Source: Thalassiosira profunda
Taxonomy: Eukaryota > Bacillariophyta > Thalassiosirophyceae > Thalassiosirales > Thalassiosiraceae
Reading direction: 5' to 3'
Assembly (NCBI GenBank): GCA_036939355.1
Contig: JALLAP010000271.1
Coordinates: 1 to 14,919, forward strand
DNA length: 14,919 nt
The number at the start of each line of letters is the position of its first letter. Within the stretch, counting starts at the first letter, position 1. This document shows, in pieces, positions 1-7,762 of the stretch. The position numbers and the translations under genes are program-made. The notes beneath the pieces were generated by a model. The model was not told the origin of the DNA. It saw only the letters and a list, made by a program, of their open reading frames with translations, and searched no databases.

Positions 1-698
1 CGTCCGCCCAGCAGTGGTACTGTGACAATATTCAGTGAGTTCACGGGTATCCTTCAAAAATGACACACATCATTGCAAATATAAAACGCACCTTGTTCTC
101 GTCCAGTATGCACCGTCCCTCGGGCACGCACCACCGCCCCGGACTGCAGCTGCTGCACGTAAAGTCCACCCCGTGCAGCTTGTCGGGGTAGCAGTGGATC
201 CGGTTGTAGTCGATGTAGTACTTGGGATGCTTGTCGGGCCAGAAGGCGTCCCGGCGGTTGATGCGGTTGAAGCAAATGTGCGGGGTGTCCCCGCTGCAGA
301 AGGGGAACTGGCGGATGTCGCACCGGCCGTAGGTGGCGGTGCCGTTCACCACATCGAGGAGGCATTCGTCGCGGGCGTGGTCGAAGACCTCCTTCTTCAT
401 CATCGCCTGAAGGATGTCGTCGTTGCCGTCGAGGCGCCGGGGCTGTCTCGCCTGCGACGATCCGCGCAGCCTCTGCAAAGATCAGGGTCGATGAGATGGA
501 TGAGCAATCATGGATGAGCAATCATGAACCTGCGCCGAGCTAAGAACGAGGGTCATCGCGTCACGCTGACGAGGATCACCAATTCAGACGCGCTCTTCTG
601 CTCACCTCAGAAATCACATCGCCAATCAGCTGCTTGGCCGAGCCGCCGCTGGCGAGGGCAGCGACGGCCAAGGCCAGTGCGAGCGGCGTCCGGGCCAT
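1..698 (-). CDS. Secreted cysteine-rich protein, 5' part of a 3-exon gene (partial at window edge)
   Basis: I read three exons on the minus strand: 698-606, 472-92, and 19 running off the left edge. The ATG at 698 opens a 31-codon exon that is a classic signal peptide (MARTPLALALAVAALASGGSA, with a likely cleavage after SGGSA or nearby). It ends in phase 0 at a G|GTGAG donor. The acceptor is CTTTGCAG, and exon 2 (127 codons) stays open. Exon 2 then meets a GTGCGT donor after ENK, and a CACAG acceptor at 20-21 reopens the frame as YHCWAD. Exon 2 carries nine cysteines, many in a C-terminal block (IHCYPDKL, FTCSSCSPGRWC, PEGRC), and exon 3 adds a tenth, which suggests disulfide pairing in the secretory pathway. 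I recognise no family. A read-through version stopping at 41 without the second splice is possible but would end in a poor hydrophobic tail. Exon structure is inferred from splice consensus and phase only. Confidence 0.6.
20..91 (-). other. Candidate intron 2 of the secreted Cys-rich gene
   Basis: This 72-nt candidate intron has donor GTGCGT directly after AAG and acceptor TTGTCACAG. Both flanks are in phase 0, and the next exon stays open to the window edge. Confidence 0.45.
473..605 (-). other. Intron 1 of the secreted Cys-rich gene
   Basis: This 133-nt GT-AG intron has donor GTGAGC and acceptor CTTTGCAG. It is phase 0 and joins the signal-peptide exon to the Cys-rich exon. It holds the tandem 14-bp duplication listed separately. 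Confidence 0.6.
496..523. repeat. Tandem 14-bp duplication in an intron
   Basis: Two perfect adjacent copies of ATGGATGAGCAATC (496-509 and 510-523) are followed by a further ATG. They lie inside the intron of the secreted Cys-rich gene, close to its 3' splice site. Confidence 0.9.
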
Positions 699-1068
699 GA
701 TCGAAACGATGCAGCGGTATGAGCAAGGTGTGCTGCTTAGGTGTAGTGTTGTCGTCGTGTGCAGTGGGCGGTATGCAAAGAGCGGCTATCTCGTTGACAT
801 TTCTACGTAGGAATAGTAGATACAATCGAACTCTGAGCTCTGAGCGTTGAAAGAAGGTGCGCCTGTGTGAGAGGAGCACAACCTCCTCTCCGCCGCCGCC
901 TCCTCCATTCGTCCGAAGTCGGCAGACTCCCGCCCGCTCCTCGCTCACCAAGACGAGCTCAGTTGTCTATGATACCCCGTCGCGAGCAGTGCAGCACCAT
1001 GACTTGTGATCAACCGAGACCGAGGATACCGGACGGCGGCTAGAGGATACCCAGGCGAGGAAAAAGCA
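699..1068. promoter_or_regulatory. Shared upstream region, secreted Cys-rich gene / COQ10
   Basis: About 370 bp lie between two divergent start codons, so both promoters must lie here or overlap it. I see no clear TATA box. A short upstream ORF (ATG at 999, TAG at 1041-1043, 14 codons) would precede the COQ10 start if transcription began upstream of 999. Confidence 0.4.
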
Positions 1069-1749
1069 ATGCTGCGGCCACTGCGATGCCTGCCTCGTTG
1101 CAACTTGGTGCGCAGGCGCGCCACCCACTACTGCGCTGCAGGGATTGCAATCTGCCAAACTCGCGGCATCGTTTCCGCGGCCACGACGACGCACCGGCAC
1201 GTCCACCGCTCCGTCCTCCGCCAGGTGCACCCCCGACACCTCTACCAAATCATCAACGACGTCGACCAATACCAGCACTTTTTGCCGTACTGCCAGGAAT
1301 CGAGGATATTGCAGCGATCCCCGGACGGGACCATGTACGATGCCGTTTTGCGAGTGGGATTGCCCGGGCTGTCCAATCTGCCGGTGCCGGAGGAGCGGTA
1401 TGTGTCACGCGTGAGGATGCTACCGGCGGACGACGGGAGACCGGAGTGGACGGTGGAGGCGAAGAGCATCCAGAGCCAGCTGTTCGATTCGTTGAGCAGT
1501 CGGTGGGAGTTATCGTTGGCCGACGGTGCGAATGGAGAGGAAGCAGACGAGCAGGCGACGGAGGCCGCATCGTGCCAGGTCAACTTCGAGGTAGAGTTAC
1601 GAGTGTCCAATCCGCTCATATCGCTCACGCTCGACCAGGTATTGAAAGACGTGGCCAGGGCGCAAGTGGATGCGTTTGAGAGGCGCTGCAGAGAGGTTCC
1701 ATTCGATGAGAATCGGAGACAAAGTTCGAAGGGTCACACACTCACATAA
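1069..1749 (+). CDS. COQ10: Mitochondrial coenzyme Q-binding protein COQ10, START-like
   Basis: This is a 226-aa single-exon protein of the COQ10 / polyketide cyclase-like START family. These proteins bind ubiquinone in the mitochondrial inner membrane region and are needed for its efficient use in respiration. The first ATG in frame is at 1069; the frame is open upstream to 1006 but without an ATG. Residues 1-45 are rich in Arg and Ala with no acidic residue, fitting a mitochondrial presequence. The family signature follows: a basic lead-in (HRHVHRSVLRQVHPRHLYQ), then NDVDQYQHFLPYCQESRI (63-80), then the late beta-strand and long C-terminal helix (FEVELRVSNPLISLTLDQV, then DVARAQVDAFERRC, 173-207). 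An acidic Ala-rich insert sits at about 151-167, between strands. The C-terminal 18 residues are a polar extension. Length is typical (human COQ10 proteins are about 240 aa). A broader aromatase/cyclase annotation would be the same fold. Confidence 0.9.
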   Translation: MLRPLRCLPRCNLVRRRATHYCAAGIAICQTRGIVSAATTTHRHVHRSVLRQVHPRHLYQIINDVDQYQHFLPYCQESRILQRSPDGTMYDAVLRVGLPGLSNLPVPEERYVSRVRMLPADDGRPEWTVEAKSIQSQLFDSLSSRWELSLADGANGEEADEQATEAASCQVNFEVELRVSNPLISLTLDQVLKDVARAQVDAFERRCREVPFDENRRQSSKGHTLT

Positions 1750-2380
1750 TGCGGAAGTACAATTGTCTCGCTCTTTTCAGCCAACCATGAACGTTCATTG
1801 CAAAACATGTTGTATGCAACGAGAGAATATGCTTGTACATCAACCTCGGTACATACTTTTTTGCTATCGGTGAAGCAAAGTCAGCCGAGGATTAACCGCC
1901 CTTTTTTCTTTGACACTTCTAGGCACATTTGGGCACTTCTAGACACATTTGGACACTTTGTGGCGCATACTGGTAAAAACTAGGCACATTCGGGTGCATT
2001 AAGCAACTTGCGGGCAACGTCCCGAACTAAGAGGAGGACACCGGCGAAAATCAAATCAGTGACTGGCACTTCGGCGCATGCCGGACTGGGTCGTGGGCGA
2101 TCACGCAAGAAAGCACAGACGTTTAGTTTCCCCGAGTTACTACAAACACGAAATGTAACTCAGCTGTTGCTTGGTAGTGGTATCTCTCTAGTGCGTCATC
2201 TTGACTTTGTCTCTTGAGTGTGCCCTGAGTGCGCCAACGCTCCATGTTTGCTCCATCTTCGTTCTCTTCTCCATCGCAATATGTAAATGAATGCATTCTC
2301 ATCGTTTTCTGTTCCTCGATATTTCCCTTCTGTGGAAAGCAAGTAAAGATGCCATCGTATCCTCCCGTAGCCAATCTTTC
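1750..2380. other. Gene-poor intergenic region with a minisatellite
   Basis: AT-richer non-coding sequence follows COQ10. The only structure I can see is the degenerate 20-bp repeat at about 1911-1990. The open frames here are short, lack ATG starts or show no coding character. Confidence 0.6.
1911..1990. repeat. Degenerate minisatellite, about 20-bp period (10-bp half-unit)
   Basis: Consecutive 20-mers align: TGACACTTCTAGGCACATTT, GGGCACTTCTAGACACATTT (17 of 20 identical), then GGACACTTTGTGGCGCATAC (12 of 20 identical to the second unit), then a weaker TGGTAAAAACTAGGCACATT. Within each unit the motif CAC(A/T)TT recurs every 10 bp. Confidence 0.75.
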
Positions 2381-2644
2381 TCACCCCCACATTTCCCTCA
2401 ATCTCTTGATCCTCGGTTCAAGAGATTGATCTTCGTGGAAGTGCACGAAGCAGCCAGAACAGAGCCGGATGTCACAATCATTGCAATAAACAAGATCGCC
2501 AGAGATTTTTTTGCGAGTTGCAAATCTGCAGAGGGCACAGCACTTGCCACAGCCCTTGCCTTTGGCTGGACGAGCGTCTTCTTTGCGTGAATGATCCAGA
2601 GACGTGTTAAGTCGAGTTCGATTGATTGCACTTGACTCATCCAC
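2381..2644 (-). CDS. PiggyBac-transposase-like C-terminal zinc-finger fragment
   Basis: This frame (about 87 codons, stop at 2381-2383) encodes a Cys/His cluster: KCCALC, then 15 residues later YCNDC, then LCSGCF and VHFHED. That spacing matches the Cys-rich finger that ends piggyBac-type (DDE_Tnp_1_7) transposases, where C-x2-C ... C-x2-C-x4-LC-x2-CF-x2-(Y/F)H is typical. The residue at 2644 is GTG, not ATG, and no good start is visible, so this is either a terminal exon or a remnant. The frame is open upstream past 2700 and a good acceptor (TCTCTAACTCAG) lies at about 2654-2665, so splicing from the acidic protein upstream is possible. No DDE catalytic core is present anywhere nearby. It could also be an unrelated treble-clef or RING-like finger. 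Confidence 0.45.
   Translation of the reverse strand: MDESSAINRTRLNTSLDHSRKEDARPAKGKGCGKCCALCRFATRKKISGDLVYCNDCDIRLCSGCFVHFHEDQSLEPRIKRLREMWG
2398..2429. repeat. Perfect 12-bp inverted repeat (hairpin)
   Basis: TCAATCTCTTGA (2398-2409) and TCAAGAGATTGA (2418-2429) are exact reverse complements separated by 8 nt. The hairpin lies over the last codons of the zinc-finger frame. It may be chance or part of a decayed element end. Confidence 0.7.
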
Positions 2645-2658
2645 TACCCTCGCCTGAG

Positions 2659-3342
2659 TTAGAGACTTTGACCGCTTTGTCTTCTCTGCGCCTCCATCAC
2701 AACCCGGGCGGATCCGCCCTTCTCCCCCCTCGCAACTCCGGGTGAAAGCGGTCCCCCATTTGCATTGACAGCACCAGCAAGCTGGGATTTCCTCCCCGGA
2801 GACTTGCGGCGCCGGCGACGTTTATATGGCAGAGCAGTAACACGACCACCGGAGGATACCGGTGGCGGAAGATGTTCCAACGAGGAGCGATACAGCTGCT
2901 TCTTCTCCACGGCGGAGTTGTCTGTGACGATGGCAGTCTTGTCGGCGGGGGCCTCCTCGTTGGCAACCGAGTCGTCCTCGCTATCTTCCCCGGCTGTCTT
3001 GGCCTGCTGCTTTTGCGCACGGGGCGGCTGCTTGCCGGATGCTGCCTTCTTTTTCTTCTTGGGCGCCGCCTCCTCGCAATCACTCTCGTCGCTGCTCTCC
3101 TCCGAAGATTCATCTTCGTATCCACTCTCGTCGCCGCTCTCTTTGGACGCCGAGTCTTCCTCGTTCTCATCGGCCGTCGATTCGTCATCGCTCGCATCAT
3201 ATGTGTGCACATCATATGCCTTCATACCGCCCTCCCCGACCGCCGCGAGCATCGCAAGGGAGTCTCCGCTGGGCGACACGGATGCGGCCTGTTTGGCGGC
3301 CCGGCCGCGCTTCCCACCCCGTTTGTTGGGCGTCGTCAACAT
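2659..3342 (-). CDS. Acidic/basic low-complexity protein, probably nuclear
   Basis: This is a 227-aa protein. The ATG at 3342 is the first in frame; the frame is open further upstream only from non-ATG codons. Order of regions: a basic start (NKRGGKRGRAAK, 6-17); a hydrophobic patch with a Tyr-containing segment (about 29-48); an Asp/Glu/Ser run (about 49-92) rich in casein kinase 2-type sites; a Lys run (KKKKK, 95-99); a Gln/Lys linker; a second acidic stretch (119-130); an Arg/Lys cluster (KRRRRRK, 174-180) that would serve as a nuclear localisation signal; and a Gly/Ser/Arg tail. I recognise no fold. It follows GPATCH1 on the same strand by about 190 bp. Acidic then basic N-termini of this kind are common in piggyBac-type transposases and in histone-binding proteins, but nothing here decides between them. 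A terminal intron leading into the zinc-finger frame at 2381 is possible. Confidence 0.55.
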   Translation of the reverse strand: MLTTPNKRGGKRGRAAKQAASVSPSGDSLAMLAAVGEGGMKAYDVHTYDASDDESTADENEEDSASKESGDESGYEDESSEESSDESDCEEAAPKKKKKAASGKQPPRAQKQQAKTAGEDSEDDSVANEEAPADKTAIVTDNSAVEKKQLYRSSLEHLPPPVSSGGRVTALPYKRRRRRKSPGRKSQLAGAVNANGGPLSPGVARGEKGGSARVVMEAQRRQSGQSL

Positions 3343-3531
3343 CTCGAGGGGACAGTATGTATCTTTGCATGGCCGAGGAATGTGGGGCTGGAGGCAGTGG
3401 GCCAGGCAGGGCAGGGAGAAAAGATCTCCCGCCAAAAGTGCAAAGCCCGAATTCGTGCTTGGTTGCAAGAAAACACAACCTGGCCTGCTTTCGAGGTCAA
3501 TGGGGGCACGCCGTTACTAGCATCATTGCAG

Positions 3532-6270
3532 TCAATTCTTATGCTTTCTCTTCTTATGCCTCGAGCGAGACCGGTGGTGCTTGTGTCTCTTCTTCTTTCT
3601 CCTCCTTCGATCGCCACTACCATCAGAGTCGCTGTCATCTGACTCGCTACGCCGTCGCCGATGTCTCCGAGAATGCTTCTTTCTCTTTTTGTCTTCGTCA
3701 GTCTCACTGTCGTCTCGGCTCTGATGAGATTGTCTCTTAGGCTTCCGCTTCGATGAATGGCTGCTCGACGAGACGCTGCCTTGCGTCGAAGAAGGAGCTG
3801 CATTGTCATCTCTTAGCTTTTTTGGCGGAGACTTCGAGGCGGCAGTCTCTGCGGTTAGAGCCATCTCCTTCCTTTCGGTTGTCTCAGGTGGAACAGAAGG
3901 TACATCTTTTCCCTGCTTTTCATCAGCATCCGCATCAGCATCACTCTCATCAGAAGAAATGTCCATGTCTGAATCCGCAGCGTCAAAGATTGACTTGAAA
4001 ACTTCCTCTGCCGGTCTTTCCGGAGGCAGTCCTTCCTCATCCAAGCCACCCAACCCAGTGCCACTGTCAGGCAGGTCAACCCCAGCTTCTCTTTGCATGT
4101 CACTTTGACCTGCCGGGGCACCATCGTCCTTCTGGCGCTGAACCACCTCGAAGACGTTCTGCCTAAAATATTCCTCTTCTCGATTTCGCGCTCTTCCACC
4201 GGCTGGCCCGTCGCCCGCTGCAGACATTCCCGTGGTGGACGGAACGGGCACGCCCCAACGCTTGCACAGGAGCCGCGCAGGGATCCACGGAGCAACGTTT
4301 GCCTGCACCCATTCCTCCTTATTCAGGTCCCGCGCATTCTCTTCCTTCTCTTTGACAGGCTCGCTTCCGGCTTCCGATCCAGAGGTTACAAATCGATTCT
4401 TCATCGATTCCTTTACTGCGTGGAAGTTCAGCTCTGTTCCATCCCGCGCACGCAGATTCTCGGTTGGCTCGGGTGGTGGCAACACCTTGGGAACGAACAA
4501 TCTCGACGGTGGCTGCTGCTTACGTCGTTGCAAATCCAGTCCGAGCCCCGAGTCCATTCCATCACTCGCGCTGGCTACGACGCTGCCATGATCCTCCACA
4601 GGGAAGACGTGCCGTTTCAAGACGTATCCAGATGGCACATCGGGTCCCTTCCATCGCTTTGGGGCGTCCACCTTGGCTTGCCCGACACTGCCGCCCAAGG
4701 ATTTCTGGCCGAGGGCAAATCCCGGGAGAAGAGGCTTGCCATCCATCGTGGTCTTTTTCACAGGCGCTCCCGATCCATCTACACCAGTGCCCCAGGCACC
4801 CCACGCCTCGGCCAGCTTGCCAGCGTCCTCGGGCTCGCTCGTTCGTTTCTCAACCCTTCCTTTGCCCGTGATGGCCAGCTTGCCAAACAGCCCGTCGTGG
4901 TCCTCCTCGTCCGATGCCACGGGCGACTGCACCTCCATCGCATATTGATTCATATCGGCACCGCCCAGACCGTTGTGGCCGCGCGGAAATTGGTCGTCGT
5001 CCTCGCCATCCTGGTACACGTTGGCGTCGTCCTCGTCCTCCAGCGCAAAGCCGCTCGCTGCTTTTGTGCCGATTAGATTCGCATAGTCCCGGTCCGCCGC
5101 ATAGTGCGCGTGCTGACTTTGGCCCTTGCCCGCACGACCCTCCATGTCGCTGCCATCCTCGTCGCCCTCCTTGGCCTCGTCGCCCATCGTATCCCACACG
5201 GCCCGGCCGCCCTTTCGCAGATTGTCCGTCAGGTATCGATCGCCCTCGACGACATCGTCCGTCGCCCGGCCCCGCTTTTGTGCCAGCGCCCGCCTTTGCT
5301 CGTGGAACGCCCGGAACTCCGGGGCATTCTTGAAGGGATCGTATCCCATTCCGTGTCGATTCAACTTGGGCGGGGGTATTCGGAGCACCGTATTTTGGGA
5401 CCCCTTCCCATCGTCGTTGGATTCGACGTTCTGTATGCTCGGGAGGCGCACCGCCCTTAATCTCCGGGAGGCGAGCCACTTGGCCTCGTGGGCCGGCTTC
5501 CCCTCCCCTTCCAATTGCTCAATGTCCGCATCGATGTCGTCTTTACTACCGGAGCGCCCCGATAATGGAACGTAAGCCACGCCGAGCCGAGATCGATAGC
5601 CCCACACCCTCAACAGGCGCCAGCCGATGGATTCGTTGGCCGATGTGGGCAGACCGCCACCGTGATCGACGCCGGAGACCTGGGCGAGCTCGTCCAGCGC
5701 TGCATTCTGCCGTCGCTTGGATGTTGCAGCAGGTTTGCCATCACCGTTTTGTCGATCAACATCCGCAGCTTGCGTTGGCTCCTTCATTTGGAACTCCCCG
5801 CCCACCCGCAGCTGGCACAAATCCGCCTTGTCCTTCTCGTCCATGATGTCGTCCAGCGTCATCGGGGCACTCCTTCCATACCCGCCCGCATCATGCTCAA
5901 TGCCCTCCTCGTCTTCCTCTTCTTCCCACGCAAACCGCGGACCGCCCCGGCGCTTCTTCCTCTTTTCCTTCGTCGCCCCCTCCCCCAAAATGACATCACC
6001 AACTAAACTAAAGCTCTTTCCGCCCTGCGACTGTCCCCCGCTCACCAAATGGGATTTGATCTCCTCGTCGGTCCACCCCGCCGACTTGCGGGCGAACCAC
6101 GCGTTTGGGTCCCTCCCGCTGTCGTCCCCTCCGCCGCCGCCTGCGTGGACGAGGGGCGCGTTTTTGCGCCGCCGGGCCGCCGAGGCGGCGTTCCGCGTTT
6201 TTGTGGCGGTGCGCCGCTTGGTGTAGGCAATGGCCGGCGGCGGGGCGCCATGGCCCTCGTCCGAGGACAT
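3532..6270 (-). CDS. GPATCH1: G-patch domain-containing protein 1 (GPATCH1/TOUGH-like spliceosome factor)
   Basis: This is a 912-aa intronless gene. The ATG at 6270 is the first in frame, since the upstream extension to 6315 starts only at TTG. The family (human GPATCH1, plant TOUGH) consists of spliceosome-associated factors that pair with a DEAH helicase. Visible landmarks: a G-patch-like segment (ANESIGWRLLRVWGYRSRLG, 211-230); the YDPFKNAPEFRAFHE block (310-324) that follows the G-patch in this family; GFALEDEDDANVY (407-419), like the family's GALEEEDEDIY; PWIPARLLCKRWGVPVP (661-677), matching the family's W-x-P-x-x-LLCKRFNVP; EEVFKSIFD (755-763), like DLFKAIF; and a Lys/Arg/Ser/His-rich C-terminus (838-912) similar to RS-domain tails. 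The N-terminal DUF1604 region is weakly conserved. The G-patch itself is degenerate, lacking the Gly-x-Gly-x-Gly run. The gene is head-to-head with the small gene at 6724. Confidence 0.85.
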   Translation of the reverse strand: MSSDEGHGAPPPAIAYTKRRTATKTRNAASAARRRKNAPLVHAGGGGGDDSGRDPNAWFARKSAGWTDEEIKSHLVSGGQSQGGKSFSLVGDVILGEGATKEKRKKRRGGPRFAWEEEEDEEGIEHDAGGYGRSAPMTLDDIMDEKDKADLCQLRVGGEFQMKEPTQAADVDRQNGDGKPAATSKRRQNAALDELAQVSGVDHGGGLPTSANESIGWRLLRVWGYRSRLGVAYVPLSGRSGSKDDIDADIEQLEGEGKPAHEAKWLASRRLRAVRLPSIQNVESNDDGKGSQNTVLRIPPPKLNRHGMGYDPFKNAPEFRAFHEQRRALAQKRGRATDDVVEGDRYLTDNLRKGGRAVWDTMGDEAKEGDEDGSDMEGRAGKGQSQHAHYAADRDYANLIGTKAASGFALEDEDDANVYQDGEDDDQFPRGHNGLGGADMNQYAMEVQSPVASDEEDHDGLFGKLAITGKGRVEKRTSEPEDAGKLAEAWGAWGTGVDGSGAPVKKTTMDGKPLLPGFALGQKSLGGSVGQAKVDAPKRWKGPDVPSGYVLKRHVFPVEDHGSVVASASDGMDSGLGLDLQRRKQQPPSRLFVPKVLPPPEPTENLRARDGTELNFHAVKESMKNRFVTSGSEAGSEPVKEKEENARDLNKEEWVQANVAPWIPARLLCKRWGVPVPSTTGMSAAGDGPAGGRARNREEEYFRQNVFEVVQRQKDDGAPAGQSDMQREAGVDLPDSGTGLGGLDEEGLPPERPAEEVFKSIFDAADSDMDISSDESDADADADEKQGKDVPSVPPETTERKEMALTAETAASKSPPKKLRDDNAAPSSTQGSVSSSSHSSKRKPKRQSHQSRDDSETDEDKKRKKHSRRHRRRRSESDDSDSDGSGDRRRRKKKRHKHHRSRSRHKKRKHKN

Positions 6271-6723
6271 CAGACAACGTGTGCACGTGATGTGTGCTCG
6301 ATTTTCGCTTTGCAAAAATCCCCATCCAAAACAGCTACGCGCAAACCACCTCCATCATTGCGGCAAGGGCCATCAGCACCGCCCACAAGTGTGGATGCGG
6401 TGGCGTGCTCTGCCACGACGCACGACGCCGCCGCCACCTCTGGCCGCGAGGATGTGCGCGGTGCGCGCCTGTCGATTTGCAAAAAATGTCGCGTCCCTCT
6501 GTCCGTCACTTCCCCTGCCACTTCCGCAGCGCCTGCCGCGCAGCTCTAGCCCGCCCCCTCCACTCCACCGGCGCCGCCGACCCCCCTGCGGCCTCATACC
6601 CCGTCGCAGTGTGCCCTCCAAGGCCGGCGGTCCGGTCGAGAGGCGCGTTCCGGCCTTCTTGTTCTCCATCATCCTCTGGGTTCCACATCACATCATCCTA
6701 TCACCTGTCCTGTTGCAAAAATA
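6271..6723. promoter_or_regulatory. Shared upstream region, GPATCH1 / MED8-like gene
   Basis: About 450 bp separate two divergent start codons. Apart from GC-rich low-complexity sequence I see no specific site. The plus-strand ATG at 6724 sits in an A-rich context (GCAAAAATAATG), favourable for initiation in diatoms. Confidence 0.4.
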
Positions 6724-7298
6724 ATGAGCCTCCCGCCGCGGCAGCACTCCGAGCAGCAGCGCGCCTTCCTCCGCCAGGCCGACCTGCTCCGGACGAACCT
6801 CGCGGCGTGGGAGGCGACGCTGAGGTCGGCGCGGGGGGAGGGATGGCCGGCTATGCTTGGAAGGTTGAACGCCGCGTTTGTGAGTGTGATTTGCAGGGTG
6901 CACGCGTTTGAGTTTGGCCTGACATTGAATTGATGCTCACATAATCACATCATCTATTTGGTGCCACAATTGCAATGCATGCAATATAGAATCAAGCGGG
7001 CAACCTCGATCGCCACATCGAGGACGCGTCCGAGCACTTCGTCTACGTCCCCCGCAAGTGCACCGTCAACCCGCAGGACATGGCGTTCTTCCTCTCGACG
7101 CGGCTGGCCGCGGCGGCGGGGGGCGAGGAGCACGAGGATGCCGACGAAAAGAAGGAAGGGGCGGAGGGAAGCGAGGAGGCCGATGGAGGATCATCGCAGT
7201 TTTACGGGGGCGAGGCGCCCGCGGCGAGGTTGCGGCGGTACGAGGGGCGGGTGGCGGAGCTGGCGTCCGAGTTCGAGGAGGGGATGGTGCGGTTTTGA
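6724..7298 (+). CDS. Candidate Mediator complex subunit 8 (MED8-like), two exons
   Basis: Exon 1 is 6724-6879 and exon 2 is 6990-7298, giving 154 aa. The 110-nt intron has donor GTGAGTG and acceptor AATATAG; the joint is phase 0 and reads LNAAF-NQAGNLDRHIED. The order of features matches MED8, a Mediator head subunit that links activators to RNA polymerase II. There is an N-terminal helix (HSEQQRAFLRQADLLRTNL), then W-P-x-x-L followed by a short helix (WPAMLGRLNAAFNQAGNLD, 41-59). A strand (EHFVYVPRKCTVNP) comes next, then a stretch like the family's LLxTLLRxKL (DMAFFLSTRLA). The C-terminal third is acidic and Gly/Ala-rich with a final helix (RRYEGRVAELASEFEEGM), and is less conserved. Similarity is by pattern only; other short coiled-coil subunits of nuclear complexes would be the alternative. 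Confidence 0.55.
6880..6989 (+). other. Intron of the MED8-like gene
   Basis: This 110-nt intron has donor GTGAGTG and acceptor AATATAG. It is phase 0, removes in-frame stops and restores a continuous helix-rich protein. Confidence 0.75.
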
Positions 7299-7762
7299 AC
7301 CGGACGGACGAGGGAGATTTCACACTCCAGTGGACGAAGGAGGGGGCGAAAGAATCGTCCAGCCCAAAAGTTGCTATCGGCAGGCAAGGATACCGATATG
7401 ATGACGGTAGATCCAAGGGAATGCAACGGTGCAACCTGCCGTCGGATCCCAGTTAAATGTACCCGCACCGGTGTTGGAGTGCATCGAGACTGAAAATACC
7501 ACACGCCGTGTGTTCCTCGCCCACCGCATGGACCGGAGCAGAAGGATTGTCATCGTCTAAAGGGCGACTCAGAAACGTAGTTTTTTGTACTTTATACTGT
7601 ATAACGAGTCGTCCGTTGTCGCCTCTTCATGATGAATTCACCCACTCTCCTTTTCCCAGACATTTGGTAAGTGCTTCTCATACCCCAGTCGCAAAAATAT
7701 CCCCGGCAGCTCTCGAGAAATAAAGCTGGGATCGATTAGCAGTGTCTTCATCTCGAAGAGTC
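7299..7762. other. Intergenic region between convergent genes
   Basis: About 460 bp lie between the MED8-like stop and the 3' end of the next minus-strand open frame. There is no convincing coding sequence. A plus-strand pattern TCCTTTTCCCAG / ACATTTG / GTAAGT at 7651-7672 looks like a 7-nt exon between consensus splice sites (see findings). Confidence 0.5.

Noticed and set aside
607..951. 114-codon minus-strand frame across the upstream region
   Set aside because: It overlaps the signal-peptide exon in another frame and is rich in Arg and low-complexity Gly; the signal-peptide frame is far more convincing.
2123..2374. 83-codon minus-strand frame
   Set aside because: It starts at TTG rather than ATG, has no motif and no splice-linked neighbour.
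2411..2430. tRNA T-loop-like GGTTCAAGA
   Set aside because: No acceptor stem, anticodon arm or D-arm can be folded around it; it belongs to the 12-bp hairpin.
2765..3740. Several 230-260-codon plus-strand frames
   Set aside because: They are mirror images of the acidic and Lys-rich low-complexity gene on the minus strand (Ser/Leu-rich runs) and have no independent coding sign.
4093..5076. 327-codon plus-strand frame
   Set aside because: It lies wholly antisense to GPATCH1, whose family blocks are recognisable.
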